Shown: positions 8,920 to 19,395 of the stretch, in pieces | How the letters are laid out: the number at the start of each line of letters is the position of its first letter | Position numbering within the stretch: position 1 is the stretch's first letter | NCBI RefSeq assembly: GCF_003697915.1 | Contig: NZ_RCVN01000006.1 | Location: forward strand, 62,001-126,000 | DNA from: Staphylococcus pseudoxylosus | GTDB lineage: Bacteria; Bacillota; Bacilli; Staphylococcales; Staphylococcaceae | DNA: 64,000 bases | Reading direction: 5' to 3' | The notes under the pieces: model-generated | The model's database searches: none | Seen by the model: only the letters and a program-made list of their open reading frames with translations | What the model was told of the DNA's origin: nothing | Translations under genes and position numbers: made by a program

Positions 8920-10698
8920 TTAAATTTTAGATTTATATGATTGAATTTTTTCCAAAAACATCGGGCAATAATGTTTTAATTTATAACTACCTACACCTTC
9001 AATTAAAATCATTTCTTGTTTTGTTTCTGGTTTTCTTTTAGCAAATTCTTCTAGTGTAAAATCTGAGAAAATACTAACAGGTGGTATACTCAAATTCTCA
9101 CTTAATTCTTTACGGACACTAATTAATTCGTCAAATAATGCACGGTCCACGCCTTCTACCGTATTTATATTTACTTTTTCTCTTGTTTTACGTTTGAATG
9201 GCGTTGTAAATATTTCAATTTGCCCACCGAGCAAATGCTTAACAGATTGATCACACGTTAAAATCTCATCGTGTTCATTTAAAAATCCTTTAAATCTCAA
9301 TTCATCTATCAAATGACTAAGTTCTGACGTTGTATAATTTTGCATAATGCCATGTGTTGATAATTCGTTATAATCACAATAACGAATGTAATCAGAATCT
9401 TCGCCTCTTAACACCTGTATAATGACACTATAGCTTTCTTTTTGTTTCATACGAGCAATACAACTTACAATCATTTTCGCTTCATCTGTCATATTATAAG
9501 TCTTATTCTCAATGACGCAATTACTACATTGCTCACATTCTTCAAGTTTTTCATTCGGTTCAAAATAATGAACTAAAGTCGCCTCTAAACATTTTTTCGT
9601 TTTAGTATAGAGAATCATTTTCGTTAATTTTTCACCCATTTTATCTTTATAGTCATCATCGGCTTTTGACGATGAAATAAAATATTGATGTAATCCAATG
9701 TCTCGTTCACTAAATAATAAGATACAATCACTGTTCAAGCCATCACGACCCGCACGTCCTGCTTCTTGATAATATGATTCTAAATCGCCGGGCATATTAT
9801 AATGTATAACAAATCTCACATTGGATTTATCTATACCCATACCAAAAGCGTTCGTTGCGACAACAACACGTACACGATCATACACAAAATCATTTTGTGC
9901 TGCTTCACGTTCTTTGTTTGTTAATCCAGCGTGATAAATCGTGCTGTTGATATCATTGCTCTTTAAAGCTTCATGTAATTCTTCAACTTGTTTACGTGTA
10001 GAGCAGTAGATAATGCCTGCTGCCTTTTTATGTTGTTTCACATACTCCATCACAAATTTTTGACGTTGATAAGTAGGATTGACTTGAAACACGAGATTCC
10101 GTCTTTTTGTACTCGTTTTCACCTCATCATTTTTCCCTATATTCAAACGTTCCATGATGTCTTTTTGTACTTCAATCGTTGCTGTTGCAGTTAGTGCAAC
10201 AATCGTAAAGTCTTGTGGTAATGCAAATACTTTATGGATTACATCTTGATAACTTGGTCTAAAGTCATGACCCCATTTAGAAATACAGTGCGCTTCGTCA
10301 AAAGCAACTAAATGAATTGATAGTTGTTGTAATAAGCTAATAAAATAAGCATTATCAAAACGTTCTGGTGCAACATATAAGAATTGAATTTCACCATTTC
10401 TTAATTGTTTTTCAATTTCTTTTTGCTGCTTTTGCGTTAAACTACTATTTAAATATGCTGCACGAATACCCATGGCCTTTAATTGATCAACTTGGTCTTT
10501 CATCAATGAGATTAATGGGCTGATTACAATTGTTGTGCCACCCAACATTAATCCTGGTACTTGATAACAAATTGATTTTCCCCCACCGGTAGGTAAAACG
10601 CCGAGCACATTTTGATGATCTAATACTTTTGATATGATTTCTTTTTGACCAGGACGGTATGTGTCATAGCCAAAATAATGCGATAAAGTTGACTCCAT
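8920..10698 (-). CDS. recQ: ATP-dependent DNA helicase RecQ
   Basis: A 592-residue 3'-5' DNA helicase acting in recombination and replication-fork repair. Walker A PTGGGKS is at about 36-42, the DEAH box is in AFDEAHCISKWGHDFRP, helicase motif VI in YYQEAGRAGRDG, zinc-binding cysteines lie in the ECEQCSNC region, and an HRDC domain forms the last 70 residues. I start at ATG 10698 because GAGGGA lies just upstream and MESTLSHYFGYD is the usual RecQ start. The longer open frame to 10773 would overlap the ABC-F gene. It follows that gene by 13 bases, so both are likely cotranscribed. Confidence 0.92.
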   Translation of the reverse strand: MESTLSHYFGYDTYRPGQKEIISKVLDHQNVLGVLPTGGGKSICYQVPGLMLGGTTIVISPLISLMKDQVDQLKAMGIRAAYLNSSLTQKQQKEIEKQLRNGEIQFLYVAPERFDNAYFISLLQQLSIHLVAFDEAHCISKWGHDFRPSYQDVIHKVFALPQDFTIVALTATATIEVQKDIMERLNIGKNDEVKTSTKRRNLVFQVNPTYQRQKFVMEYVKQHKKAAGIIYCSTRKQVEELHEALKSNDINSTIYHAGLTNKEREAAQNDFVYDRVRVVVATNAFGMGIDKSNVRFVIHYNMPGDLESYYQEAGRAGRDGLNSDCILLFSERDIGLHQYFISSSKADDDYKDKMGEKLTKMILYTKTKKCLEATLVHYFEPNEKLEECEQCSNCVIENKTYNMTDEAKMIVSCIARMKQKESYSVIIQVLRGEDSDYIRYCDYNELSTHGIMQNYTTSELSHLIDELRFKGFLNEHDEILTCDQSVKHLLGGQIEIFTTPFKRKTREKVNINTVEGVDRALFDELISVRKELSENLSIPPVSIFSDFTLEEFAKRKPETKQEMILIEGVGSYKLKHYCPMFLEKIQSYKSKI

Positions 10699-10711
10699 GT
10701 TATAAAATCCC

Positions 10712-12592
10712 TCATTGTTCTTTTTGTTCTTCAAGTTCGCTCCATCTTGCAATATCTTCTTCATACAACGCATTTAATCTTCGTTGTTCTTCACTTAGTT
10801 CTTTAATCTTGGCATAATCAGAGGTTGCCTCAATCATCTCTTTTTCTATAGTTTCTAATCGTTCTTCAGTTGTATCAATACGTTCGATAATCATTTCATA
10901 CTCTTGTTTTTCTTTAAAAGATAAACCTTTTCTCTTTTTCTTGTCAGGTTGTTGTTTAACTTTAGGTTGTTGACGCTTTTGCTCGTTTAACTGCTGTTGT
11001 TCCTTTTTGTAAGCTTCATAATCTTCAAAAGTACCTATGATGCGCTCCATTTGCCCATCATGAATATACCAATACTCTTGCGCTACTTTATTTAAGAAAT
11101 ATCTATCATGGCTAACTGTGATGACGGCGCCACCAAATGTTTCAATATAATCTTCAAGAATTGTTAGTGTTTCTGTGTCTAAATCATTTGTTGGCTCATC
11201 TAGAAGAAGCACATTCGGTTGGTGTACCAATAATCTTAAAAGGTATAACCTTTTTTGCTCTCCACCTGATAATTTATAAATCTTTTTACCATGAGTTGCA
11301 CTTGGAAACAAGAATCTTTCGAGTAATTGAGTGATAGATACTGACGTGCCATCTTTTTCTTTAGCAACTTCACTTTCTTCTCTCAAATAATCTATCATTC
11401 TTATATCACGATCTAGCCGTTCTTCAGTTTGTTTAAAATAAGCGACTTTTACCGTTTGACCGATTTTAAGGTCACCTTCAAAATCTTTATCTTCACCATT
11501 TAGGATATTCAGTAACGTTGTTTTACCTGCACCATTAGGACCAACAATACCAATTTGTTGCCCACTTTGGATAATTTGAGTTATATCTTCAAATAAAGTT
11601 TTTTGGTTAATACGTTTCGTTAAGCCGTCTAATTCGAAGACCTGTTTTCCTAATCTAGAATAAGCAAGGTTTAAAGATGCTTTCTCTTGTTGGTGTTGAT
11701 TTTTGACATCTTGCTCTAGGTCATTAAATCTATTTTTACGAGCTTGCTGTTTCGTCGTACGTGCCTTAACACCAGCACGCATCCATTCAAGTTCCTTTTT
11801 ATACAAGGATTGCTGTTTCGCTTGTTGCTTTCGTTCTATAATTTCGTTTTCTGCTCGCTGAGCGATATAATCTTCGTAATTTCCTACATAGGTAGTCAAC
11901 TTACCTCTATCTAATTCAATAATACGTGAGGATACTTCATTTAGGAAATAACGATCATGTGTGATAAATAATACTGTATGCGGATATTGTTTCACATAGT
12001 TAATTAGCCAATTGATTGATTCAAAATCTAAATGGTTTGTTGGCTCATCTAATAGTAATAAATCAGGTTGTTCGATAAGCGTTTTAGCTAAACCAACACG
12101 TTTTTGTTGGCCTCCTGAAAGTTCACTCACTTCCTTGTTTATATCATAGATACCTAATTTAGAAAGAATCGTTTTAATTTCAGCACTATAATCCCATGCT
12201 TGATAGTTATCCATTGCTTCTTGCGCTTGCATCATTTTTTGAAAATCTTCATCACTTTGGGTAGCTGTATATTGCGCCAAAGCATTTTCATACGTTCTTA
12301 TAACCTTAATCGTTTCAGTTTCTGAAGTTAATACCGCTTCAAACACCGTCATATTTTGATCAAAATCATGTTTTTGAGAAGAATATCGGATGCGATAAGC
12401 ATTTGGATGTGATACTTCTGCTTCAAAGTCTTCATCCAATCCAGCGATCACTTTCAATAATGTACTTTTACCCGTACCATTTATACCTACAAGTCCTATT
12501 TTTTCACCTTCAGAAATTGACAACTGCAAATTATCAAAAATGGTTTTAGCGGCATATGATTTATGTAAATGTTCAATTTTGTATGCTTCCAT
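10712..12592 (-). CDS. ABC-F family ribosome-associated ATPase (Uup/YfmR-like)
   Basis: A 626-residue soluble protein with two ABC domains and no membrane helices. Domain 1 has Walker A GINGTGKST (36-44) and signature LSGGQQKRVGLAK. Domain 2 has GPNGAGKTT (near 350) and LSGGEQKRLYLLRLL. Between them lies the basic linker (P-site tRNA interaction motif, about 235-310). The last 85 residues form a charged coiled coil. This architecture matches YfmR/Uup translation factors that relieve ribosome stalling rather than the Vga/Msr antibiotic-resistance proteins, though ABC-F subfamilies are hard to separate by eye. Divergent from the ZIP gene, upstream of recQ. Confidence 0.87.
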   Translation of the reverse strand: MEAYKIEHLHKSYAAKTIFDNLQLSISEGEKIGLVGINGTGKSTLLKVIAGLDEDFEAEVSHPNAYRIRYSSQKHDFDQNMTVFEAVLTSETETIKVIRTYENALAQYTATQSDEDFQKMMQAQEAMDNYQAWDYSAEIKTILSKLGIYDINKEVSELSGGQQKRVGLAKTLIEQPDLLLLDEPTNHLDFESINWLINYVKQYPHTVLFITHDRYFLNEVSSRIIELDRGKLTTYVGNYEDYIAQRAENEIIERKQQAKQQSLYKKELEWMRAGVKARTTKQQARKNRFNDLEQDVKNQHQQEKASLNLAYSRLGKQVFELDGLTKRINQKTLFEDITQIIQSGQQIGIVGPNGAGKTTLLNILNGEDKDFEGDLKIGQTVKVAYFKQTEERLDRDIRMIDYLREESEVAKEKDGTSVSITQLLERFLFPSATHGKKIYKLSGGEQKRLYLLRLLVHQPNVLLLDEPTNDLDTETLTILEDYIETFGGAVITVSHDRYFLNKVAQEYWYIHDGQMERIIGTFEDYEAYKKEQQQLNEQKRQQPKVKQQPDKKKRKGLSFKEKQEYEMIIERIDTTEERLETIEKEMIEATSDYAKIKELSEEQRRLNALYEEDIARWSELEEQKEQ

Positions 12593-12704
12593 TGCCCAAC
12601 ATCCTTTTTAATATCGAAAATTATAATTATTTCTGTTAAACTTAATTTCAGTTCTACATATTATACACCTTTTTTAACTCAAATGATACAAAGGAGCAAT
12701 GCTT

Positions 12705-13523
12705 ATGTCGGAATTTTTCCAAAACTTGCCTCCTTATATCCAAGCATTAATAGCAGGTATTATTACATGGCTACTTACTGCATTAGGAGCTGCAGCTGTT
12801 TTTATTTTCAAGAGAGTCAATGATAAGATTTTAAATTCAATGCAAGGTTTCGCTGCAGGTATAATGATTGCAGCTAGCTTTTGGTCACTCTTACAACCAG
12901 CTATTAATTATGGCGAAGGTACATCATTACCGTGGTTACCAGCTGCTATCGGTTTTCTATTGGGCGGAGTATTTATTCGTGCACTAGATTTAGTTATCCC
13001 ACACATACACCCAAACACCCAAGACACAAACCAATATCAAGAAGGTGTAGGTACCAAAAAACTCAATAAGAATACGTTACTCGTTTTAGCTATAACGCTA
13101 CACAATATACCCGAAGGTTTATCTATTGGTGTTGCCTTTGGTGGTATCGTGGCTGGCAATGGGCAAGCTACATTTTTAGGCGCCCTTGGTTTAGCTATAG
13201 GAATCGGTATCCAAAACATTCCTGAAGGAGCAGCCTTGTCTATGCCAATAAGAGCAGCTGGCGCTTCAAGATGGAAAGCATTTAACTATGGTCAAGCTTC
13301 TGCTATTGTTGAGCCTATATTTGCTACCATTGGTGCAGCCGCTGTATTGGTTGTTACTCCAATGTTACCGTATGCCCTCGCTTTTGCTGCAGGAGCAATG
13401 ATATTTGTAGTTGTTGAAGAACTTATTCCTGATTCCCAAGCTAGTAATAATACTGACCTTGCAACAATGAGTCTCATGCTAGGTTTCACTATTATGATGA
13501 TTTTAGATGTTGCACTTGGATAA
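12705..13523 (+). CDS. ZIP-family divalent metal (zinc) transporter
   Basis: A 272-residue membrane protein with about eight helices. Helix IV contains HNIPEGLSIGV and helix V NIPEGAALSMP, the paired metal-coordinating motifs of ZIP transporters, closest to the GufA/ZupT bacterial group that imports Zn2+ and related ions. A short histidine-containing loop (PHIHPNT) sits between helices III and IV. Of two in-frame ATGs, 12705 has the better spacing (8 bases) from GGAG; the ATG at 12699 is too close. Single-gene unit, divergent from the ABC-F gene. Ion specificity is inferred from the family. Confidence 0.87.
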   Translation: MSEFFQNLPPYIQALIAGIITWLLTALGAAAVFIFKRVNDKILNSMQGFAAGIMIAASFWSLLQPAINYGEGTSLPWLPAAIGFLLGGVFIRALDLVIPHIHPNTQDTNQYQEGVGTKKLNKNTLLVLAITLHNIPEGLSIGVAFGGIVAGNGQATFLGALGLAIGIGIQNIPEGAALSMPIRAAGASRWKAFNYGQASAIVEPIFATIGAAAVLVVTPMLPYALAFAAGAMIFVVVEELIPDSQASNNTDLATMSLMLGFTIMMILDVALG

Positions 13524-13591
13524 GGACAAACGATACGATTTGATATTGTCATTTTTCAAATTAAACATTACACAAGGCGACATAATTTAAC

Positions 13592-13926
13592 AGAGGCTGG
13601 GACATAAATCCCAGAAAAATAGCACTCAGATGATTTAATTCATCTGAGTGCTCCTTTTTGTTTATTCAATACTTCGTATTGTTTGGCTCGCTTTCTTAGG
13701 GGGACAGCTTCAGCCTGTAGTCTTCAGCTAGTCCTGTTCCCTCAAGAGTCTCGCCAAAAATACGTCACATTAATATGTAATTTTACATTAAAACACTTTG
13801 AAAAAATAAGGCCCTTTCGTATAATTTAATAAACATCACTAAACTAAATTAACGAGGTGCCTTATGTATAAAGATTATAACATGACTCAACTTACACTAC
13901 CAATGGAAACTTCAGTTCTTATCCCC
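13592..13926 (+). mobile_element. IS1182-family (IS1272-like) 5'-end remnant
   Basis: The segment opens with GAGGCTGGGACATAAATCCC, a hairpin (AGCACTCAGATGA / TCATCTGAGTGCT at 13621-13652) and about 200 bases of leader, and ends in the first 21 codons of a transposase (13864-13926, MYKDYNMTQLTLPMETSVLI), which I recall as the start of staphylococcal IS1182-family transposases. The frame then diverges and stops. The remaining transposase and right end are missing. A degenerate copy of almost the same length lies at 33934-34240 in the same orientation. From 13927 to 14060 I see nothing further. Confidence 0.7.
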
Positions 13927-14062
13927 TTTTTCCTACGCTTAAAATGTCAAACGTTTCTCAATTTGACGCTTTAAGCAATATACAAACCATAGCATAGTCA
14001 ATACCTCTTATTTTATGATTGCATTAATACAAACTTTCTCCGGTAGGTATCTATAATAAATA

Positions 14063-14102
14063 AAAATACCGACGACTCTAAATTAGAATCGTCGGTATTT
14101 TT
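14063..14102 (-). terminator. terminator of ltaS
   Basis: Inverted repeat with arms built on AAAATACCGACGA / TCGTCGGTATTTT, giving a T-run on the minus strand immediately after the ltaS stop. Confidence 0.85.
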
Positions 14103-14104
14103 AT

Positions 14105-16045
14105 TTATTTTTTCTCTTGTCCTTTTGGACCTGCTTTGTATTCATAATCTGAAGGCTTAATTTTATCGAAATCAGGATTATCATAGAATCTCAATAAATC
14201 ACCGTTGAGGACATCATCACTCATTTGTAAATCTTTCTCAGATTGTTGTTTACGCTTATCAAAGTCTTTAGGTTTTTCTGTCATAGGTTCATTATTCTTA
14301 TTATCATAAATTCTACCGTTAACATATTTATAATCTTTCGTTACAAAGTCACCATTTCTGAATGGTACTGTATCATTGTGATCTTTAGATAATAAATCTG
14401 TACCCATCATTAAATAGTTCTTCGTATCGATACCCATTAAGTGCAATAATGTAGGCATTACATCAGCTTGTCCTGCATAAGTTTTATCTACAGTACCTTC
14501 CTTACCAGGAATCTTCAACCAGAAACCTGTACGGTTTAAGTCGTTGAATTTAGCAGGTGTAATTTCTTCACCTAATAATTTTTCCATTGCTTTATTATGG
14601 TTTTCAGAAATACCATAGTGGTCACCGTAAATCATTATTACTGAATCATCATATAAACCTTTTTTCTTCAGTTCATTGACAAACTCTTCTAATGATTCAT
14701 CAAGGTATCTTGCTGTTTGTACATAACCATCTACTGTTGAATCGCCTGTGTTTGGTTTGTCGATTGATGCATCTTCTGGTTTCACAGTGAATGGATAGTG
14801 GTTAGTTAACGTGATTAAATGACTATAGAATGGTTCTTTTTCTTTTGCTAAATAATCTGCTGATTCTTTAAAGAACTCTTTATCTTTAAGACCTAAGTTT
14901 TCAAGATTCTCTTCAGACATATCGTAATAAGTTGCATCGTAGAATTTATCTACGCCAAAGTGTTTGTAAACTTGATCACGGTTCCAGAATGTTTTGTAGT
15001 CACCATGCATAACACTAGATGTATAACCTTGCTGTTGATCTAGTATAGCAGGTAGTGATTGGTAAGTGTTATCACCTTTCAATGAATAAGCTGAACCTTG
15101 TGGTAAACCAAACAAGCTGTTATCCATAGTAAACTCTGAATCCGAAGTTTTACCTTGTCCTGTCTGATGATAGAAGTTTGGATAATATCTGTATCCTTCA
15201 TTACCAGACGAGAGTTTATTTAAGAATGGTGTAACTTCTTCACCATTTACTTTTTTATTTATTAAGAAAGTTTGGAAGCTTTCTAAATGAATTTTAATAA
15301 CATTTTTCTTTTTAGCGGCACCGAAATATTCTTTATTTGGTTCAGTTCGCTTTTGTTTCGTATAATTCAATACTTTAGTTAAATCATCTTCATTAGCCAA
15401 CGCTTTTTGTTGGTTATTTTGAACTGTTTTAACACCATCATATACAGTGAAATTATACGGCCCTAAATATTTAACTAAATATTTATGGTCAAATGTACGT
15501 GTTAATAATTCTGGGCGATCTGATTCAGCAAATGCTAAGTTTAAGAAGAATAGCGCAACTGACGCAGCCATTACGACTGGTACAAACTTTTTGCTAAATA
15601 CACGCTTATCAAACCATTTTTGTTTAAAAATCAAAACAAACAGATACACAATAGTATCTATAAAGTAAACGAAGTCATACCATTTGAATGAAGCTGTTAC
15701 CGCTCCACCCATTGATTCAACATTCCCAACCTGGTTTAATGTGCTGAATGTTAAGAAGTCAGAAAAGAATCTGAAGTATACAACGTTTGCGTATAATAAG
15801 AAAGTTAATAAAAAGCCACCAATAAAGATGAACCAAAAAGCTTTCTTACCCTTGAAAAACAAGGAAATACTCAATACTAATGCAATTAAACTGTATGGAT
15901 TCATTAACAAGATTAGGTTTTGAACTAACCCTTTAACGCCTAAAGAAAAATCAACATAATATGAAAAATATGTTTTTAAGGTGACAGTTAGCACCGTTAA
16001 AATAAAAAACCCAAAAAGAGTTAATTTCTTTTTGTGTATACTCAT
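14105..16045 (-). CDS. ltaS: lipoteichoic acid synthase, type I
   Basis: A 646-residue polyglycerolphosphate polymerase that transfers glycerol-phosphate from phosphatidylglycerol onto the LTA chain on the outer membrane face. Five N-terminal helices span about residues 5-170, followed by a linker with the signal-peptidase motif ALA at 215-217, the same position as in S. aureus, releasing the extracellular catalytic domain. In the sulfatase-fold domain Glu255 (HLESF) and the nucleophile Thr300 (GQGKTSDSE) are present. Length equals the S. aureus enzyme. GGGGG lies upstream of the ATG. Own terminator, so a monocistronic essential or near-essential gene. Confidence 0.96.
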   Translation of the reverse strand: MSIHKKKLTLFGFFILTVLTVTLKTYFSYYVDFSLGVKGLVQNLILLMNPYSLIALVLSISLFFKGKKAFWFIFIGGFLLTFLLYANVVYFRFFSDFLTFSTLNQVGNVESMGGAVTASFKWYDFVYFIDTIVYLFVLIFKQKWFDKRVFSKKFVPVVMAASVALFFLNLAFAESDRPELLTRTFDHKYLVKYLGPYNFTVYDGVKTVQNNQQKALANEDDLTKVLNYTKQKRTEPNKEYFGAAKKKNVIKIHLESFQTFLINKKVNGEEVTPFLNKLSSGNEGYRYYPNFYHQTGQGKTSDSEFTMDNSLFGLPQGSAYSLKGDNTYQSLPAILDQQQGYTSSVMHGDYKTFWNRDQVYKHFGVDKFYDATYYDMSEENLENLGLKDKEFFKESADYLAKEKEPFYSHLITLTNHYPFTVKPEDASIDKPNTGDSTVDGYVQTARYLDESLEEFVNELKKKGLYDDSVIMIYGDHYGISENHNKAMEKLLGEEITPAKFNDLNRTGFWLKIPGKEGTVDKTYAGQADVMPTLLHLMGIDTKNYLMMGTDLLSKDHNDTVPFRNGDFVTKDYKYVNGRIYDNKNNEPMTEKPKDFDKRKQQSEKDLQMSDDVLNGDLLRFYDNPDFDKIKPSDYEYKAGPKGQEKK

Positions 16046-16678
16046 GTTCTTATCCCCCGATATAAATTAATATAGGCTAGTACGCTTACCTAACCTTATA
16101 AAAAGTGGCAAAGTTACTATCTTAAACACTTATTAGCGATGTTAGTATCTCTAATAAACGAAAGTCGTTATTGGCTTGGGTAAATTGTTTTAGAATCATG
16201 CTTTAGTGTCATCTTTAATCATTAATTTAAAGTACACTGTTACAAGCATGCGTATGTTTCAGTTTTTAAGTTTTATTTGATATCTATATTATGAATCATT
16301 GATATTTGACTATATTAATTTCAATCCTTATGACTCATAATCATAAGTTGAAATTATATTTACAATTTTTATCATTTTGTAATATGCTCGTAATAAAACG
16401 CACATAGTTCAATTAATAAATATAAAGCAATGAAAGCTAAATATCAAGTAAAAAGACACTTTTTTATGTAATTTGGTATCAAACAAAAGCTTTATTAACG
16501 CCTTGTTAAACGGTCATTAACTTACTATTAAGTATTTATATGTTTTTTAATTATATCTTTATTGGATAGTATATTAATCGGACTATAGTCGTATTAGCAA
16601 TTTCGCTAATACACGCTCTAACTTCTATGTACTTATATATTTGAAAACACCCAAAAAATTTAAAGGAAGCAAATAGAA
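16046..16678. other. AT-rich intergenic region upstream of ltaS
   Basis: About 630 bases without a supportable ORF. It must hold the ltaS promoter on the minus strand. Visible structure is a hairpin GTATTAGC / GCTAATAC at 16591-16612 and a short AATAAACGA / TCGTTATT hairpin near 16153-16172 in the likely ltaS 5' untranslated region. I could not assign -35 and -10 boxes with confidence. Confidence 0.5.
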
Positions 16679-16725
16679 AAAAGCAGCAACCCAAAACCTA
16701 GGCATATATTTGGCGTTACTGCTTT
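16679..16725 (-). terminator. terminator of pxpB-pxpC operon
   Basis: Imperfect inverted repeat (AAGCAGCAACCCAAA / TTTGGCGTTACTGCTT), with a T-run on the minus strand, a short distance after the pxpC stop. Confidence 0.65.
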
Positions 16726-16745
16726 CAATTATTTATATATACTGG

Positions 16746-17750
16746 CTATTTCAACATCTCTAATTGCATTCTATATTCAATGCCGTGAAATAACTGATTC
16801 AACCAGTTTGTATATTTGATTAAATTCTTCTCCGCGCTTTCCACATCTATAAATTGAAATTTCAATTTAGTTCCTTGATGTTTTTGACCTAGTTTTGTTA
16901 AATGATAACTTGCAATCGTCCCAATTTGTGGGTAGCTGCCTAAAGTATAATGATCATTTAATAAAATAATCGGCGTGCCATCTCGTTTTACTTGTATCGT
17001 ACCGATTTGTACTGATTGATGTTCTGGCATGTCTTCGTAAAAAGCTTTTACAGGTTCTCCTTCTAAATACATGCCAACTCTATTTGCTTTACTTGTCACT
17101 TTATATTCTCCAGAAGTAAATCGATTCAATACTTTAGCTTTAAAATCTTCTGTTCCTTTATTCTTTATTACATGAAAAACATCTGACATATAATTGAAAG
17201 ATAACGCGTAACCATCAATCCCCCAATCTGTTTGATGTGTTTCTTTTAAGTTTTCAAATAATTTATGATGACGCTCAGTGTAGTCTCGTTTCATGTTAAC
17301 TTCGTCACCTTTTTGTAGTTTACGACCATGGAAACCACCAATTTTCGACTTAAAGTCCGTTGAAGTTGACCCTAACCATTCATTAAGTTCAAATCCACCG
17401 CCTACTGCCAAGTAAACTCTGGATGTACGATTCGTTTCTGTAAACACAAGTACATCACCTTTTTCCATCAAATACAACTTATTGGGGAGTACTTTCATAT
17501 GTTCAGTTTTAGCTTTAAAACTCCCTCCGCTCAATGCAATAAGTGTCGGTTCAGTAAAACGAAAACTCGCCATTCTATTTGTCATTTCTAAAGTAGCTTC
17601 ATGCTTATCATTAGCTACAAGTCTATTTGCTATTTCATGAGATAGAGGATCTAAAGCACCACCAGGGATAACACCATCATGTTCATATCCTTTACGACCA
17701 AAATCTTGGAAACTTGAAAATAGCCCTTCACCTTCTATTATGATTGACAT
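16746..17750 (-). CDS. pxpC: 5-oxoprolinase subunit C family protein (KipA/biotin-dependent carboxylase-like)
   Basis: A 334-residue cytoplasmic protein of the PxpC/KipA family, which with PxpB (and normally PxpA) hydrolyses 5-oxoproline to glutamate at the expense of ATP. Family landmarks are the N-terminal FQDFGRKGYEHDGV, GGALDPLSHEIANRLV and the central GYALSFNYMSDVFHVIKNKG. I start at ATG 17750, preceded by AGGAGGG at 8 bases. The longer frame to 17795 has no ribosome binding site. It overlaps the end of pxpB by 13 bases, indicating translational coupling. No pxpA lies next to the pair. Confidence 0.85.
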   Translation of the reverse strand: MSIIIEGEGLFSSFQDFGRKGYEHDGVIPGGALDPLSHEIANRLVANDKHEATLEMTNRMASFRFTEPTLIALSGGSFKAKTEHMKVLPNKLYLMEKGDVLVFTETNRTSRVYLAVGGGFELNEWLGSTSTDFKSKIGGFHGRKLQKGDEVNMKRDYTERHHKLFENLKETHQTDWGIDGYALSFNYMSDVFHVIKNKGTEDFKAKVLNRFTSGEYKVTSKANRVGMYLEGEPVKAFYEDMPEHQSVQIGTIQVKRDGTPIILLNDHYTLGSYPQIGTIASYHLTKLGQKHQGTKLKFQFIDVESAEKNLIKYTNWLNQLFHGIEYRMQLEMLK

Positions 17751-18445
17751 GGTTGAAACCCTCCTAAATCCAGCGCTTCCTCTTGAATCGCACAAAATTT
17801 AACGTTATCACCTAATTTTAATTTTGTGAAATCTTCTAATTCCGGATTAAACAATCGAACAGGTGTATACCCTATCACTAGCCAATCACCGTATGTATCT
17901 GTTGTAGTGATTCCTGTCTTTTTACCTTCAATAATTACAGAACCCGCAGGAATAAATGTCTTTTTCCCGCCTGTATGATTTACAAATAAACGCTTATTCA
18001 TGCCAGTTAAATAAGGAAATCCTGGTGTATAGCCCATCATCGACACAAAATAATTTTGTTCCGTATGTAATTTCACAAATTTTTCGAAATCCATTTTATA
18101 ATAAGTTAGTAAAGCGTCTAAATCAGGCCCATATTTCCCACCATACACGACTGGAATTTCAATAGGTTCAACTGTTTCTTCTTCATGCTTAATTTCCATT
18201 TGTACCGTTTGCATTAATGCTTTCATATATAAAAATGGAGATTGAATATGATGATGTTTAATCATGTCCCTTGCATCATAACAAATCATCATGTCTGATT
18301 CTGTAGGTACAATTTCTGTTATAAAAGGATACTGTTTGTCTGCTAAATATTTTTTCAAAGCTAACAGATCTTCAGTCAAATCTTTAGAGACTTCTTTTTC
18401 TATAGAAACCACTATTGCTTGGTCTCCTTGACTATATATCTTCAT
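17738..18445 (-). CDS. pxpB: 5-oxoprolinase subunit B family protein (KipI-like)
   Basis: A 235-residue protein of the KipI/PxpB family (cyclophilin-like C-terminal fold). The conserved core MMGYTPGFPYL lies near residues 130-140, followed by KKTFIPAGSVIIEGKKTGI and TDTYGDWLVIGYTPVRLF. In B. subtilis KipI was first described as an inhibitor of the sporulation kinase KinA, but the general role is as a 5-oxoprolinase subunit. Staphylococci do not sporulate, so the metabolic role is more likely. GAGGTG precedes the ATG. Confidence 0.85.
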   Translation of the reverse strand: MKIYSQGDQAIVVSIEKEVSKDLTEDLLALKKYLADKQYPFITEIVPTESDMMICYDARDMIKHHHIQSPFLYMKALMQTVQMEIKHEEETVEPIEIPVVYGGKYGPDLDALLTYYKMDFEKFVKLHTEQNYFVSMMGYTPGFPYLTGMNKRLFVNHTGGKKTFIPAGSVIIEGKKTGITTTDTYGDWLVIGYTPVRLFNPELEDFTKLKLGDNVKFCAIQEEALDLGGFQPCQS

Positions 18446-18467
18446 AGTTTCACCTCATAAATTGTTA

Positions 18468-18674
18468 CTAACGATAAAATACATCAAATGCTTGTATCAA
18501 ATAATGTACGAGTTCTTTTACTAGGAAATAGACAAATATAAATTGAAATATGCAGGATACTGTAATGATGCAACGTGTTAAATAAACACGTTGCCGCTTC
18601 AACAATTGATTTACGCCCCATTTGGTAAGCACAGAAATTATAATAATTGTAAATGCCCAAACCAAGATCATCAT
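18468..18674 (-). CDS. small membrane protein, function unknown
   Basis: Not recognised. A 68-residue product with two hydrophobic helices (about 1-22 and 35-60) joined by a basic loop (KRQRVYLTR). A GTGAGG motif precedes tandem ATG codons, so initiation could be at 18674 or 18671. The hydrophobic pattern and ribosome binding site argue for this frame over the overlapping one at 18484-18684. It lies between pabC and pxpB on the same strand. Confidence 0.5.
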   Translation of the reverse strand: MMILVWAFTIIIISVLTKWGVNQLLKRQRVYLTRCIITVSCIFQFIFVYFLVKELVHYLIQAFDVFYR

Positions 18675-18786
18675 TTTGCCTCACTCACTGTTTATAAATT
18701 TTGTCTTTACTATTCTGTTTATAAAATTTGATTATTTTAAATTGCGTATGCGCTATCAATGACGCCATGTTTATACTTTCTATATT

Positions 18787-19395
18787 CTATAGATAAATTT
18801 CTACCTCGGCAACCTCTCGCAAACTATTTATTAGAAAAATCTGTATCAAATCACTATTTATTTTATCTTTTAATTCATTTATATCATAATCTTTTTCTAT
18901 TAACTCACCTTTATCTAATAATTCTTGACGCATACAGCCACGCAAAAAATCTTCATTATAAATTGGTGTGTAGTAATGCCCATCTTCTCTTATCATTATA
19001 TTCCCTATATCAAATTCTAATACTTTTCCTTCTTCATTATATAATAGAACAAGATCAGTTTGATGATTATGCTCTAAATGTGCTCTTTGTGTCGTCTTGT
19101 GAACTACGACTTGCTTATTCACATCAGGCGTTAAGGGTATCAGCTTTGCTGTAAATGTTGACTTTTCTGGTAAAGGGGCTGCAACGTAATGCATTGTTCC
19201 ATCTTTATTCAACAAAATTTTTATGCGATAAACGCCCGTTGCATATTGTTCGCTAATTGATGTTGTAAGCTCTGACCAAGTCGACTCATCAAACAAAAAC
19301 CCTAATTGTTTAGAAGCGTTTTTTATTCTTTTTTTATGATAAGAAATTCTTGGGAACAAACCTGACTCTAATTTCATCGTTTCAAAAAGTTGCAT
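18787..19395 (-). CDS. pabC: aminodeoxychorismate lyase-like class IV aminotransferase
   Basis: A 202-residue fold-type IV PLP enzyme. It begins with the family-typical MQLFETMKLESG and has YHKKRIKNASKQLGF near 20-34. Its start codon shares one base with the pabB stop (TAATG). In that context it most likely releases pyruvate from 4-amino-4-deoxychorismate to form p-aminobenzoate for folate. It is shorter than E. coli PabC (about 270 residues), as is common in staphylococci. Last gene of pabA-pabB-pabC; I see no clear terminator after it. Confidence 0.8.
   Translation of the reverse strand: MQLFETMKLESGLFPRISYHKKRIKNASKQLGFLFDESTWSELTTSISEQYATGVYRIKILLNKDGTMHYVAAPLPEKSTFTAKLIPLTPDVNKQVVVHKTTQRAHLEHNHQTDLVLLYNEEGKVLEFDIGNIMIREDGHYYTPIYNEDFLRGCMRQELLDKGELIEKDYDINELKDKINSDLIQIFLINSLREVAEVEIYL

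Noticed and set aside
18484..18684. 66-codon ORF overlapping the small membrane gene in another frame
   Set aside because: Its composition is poor, it lacks a matching ribosome binding site, and the alternative frame has two clear helices.
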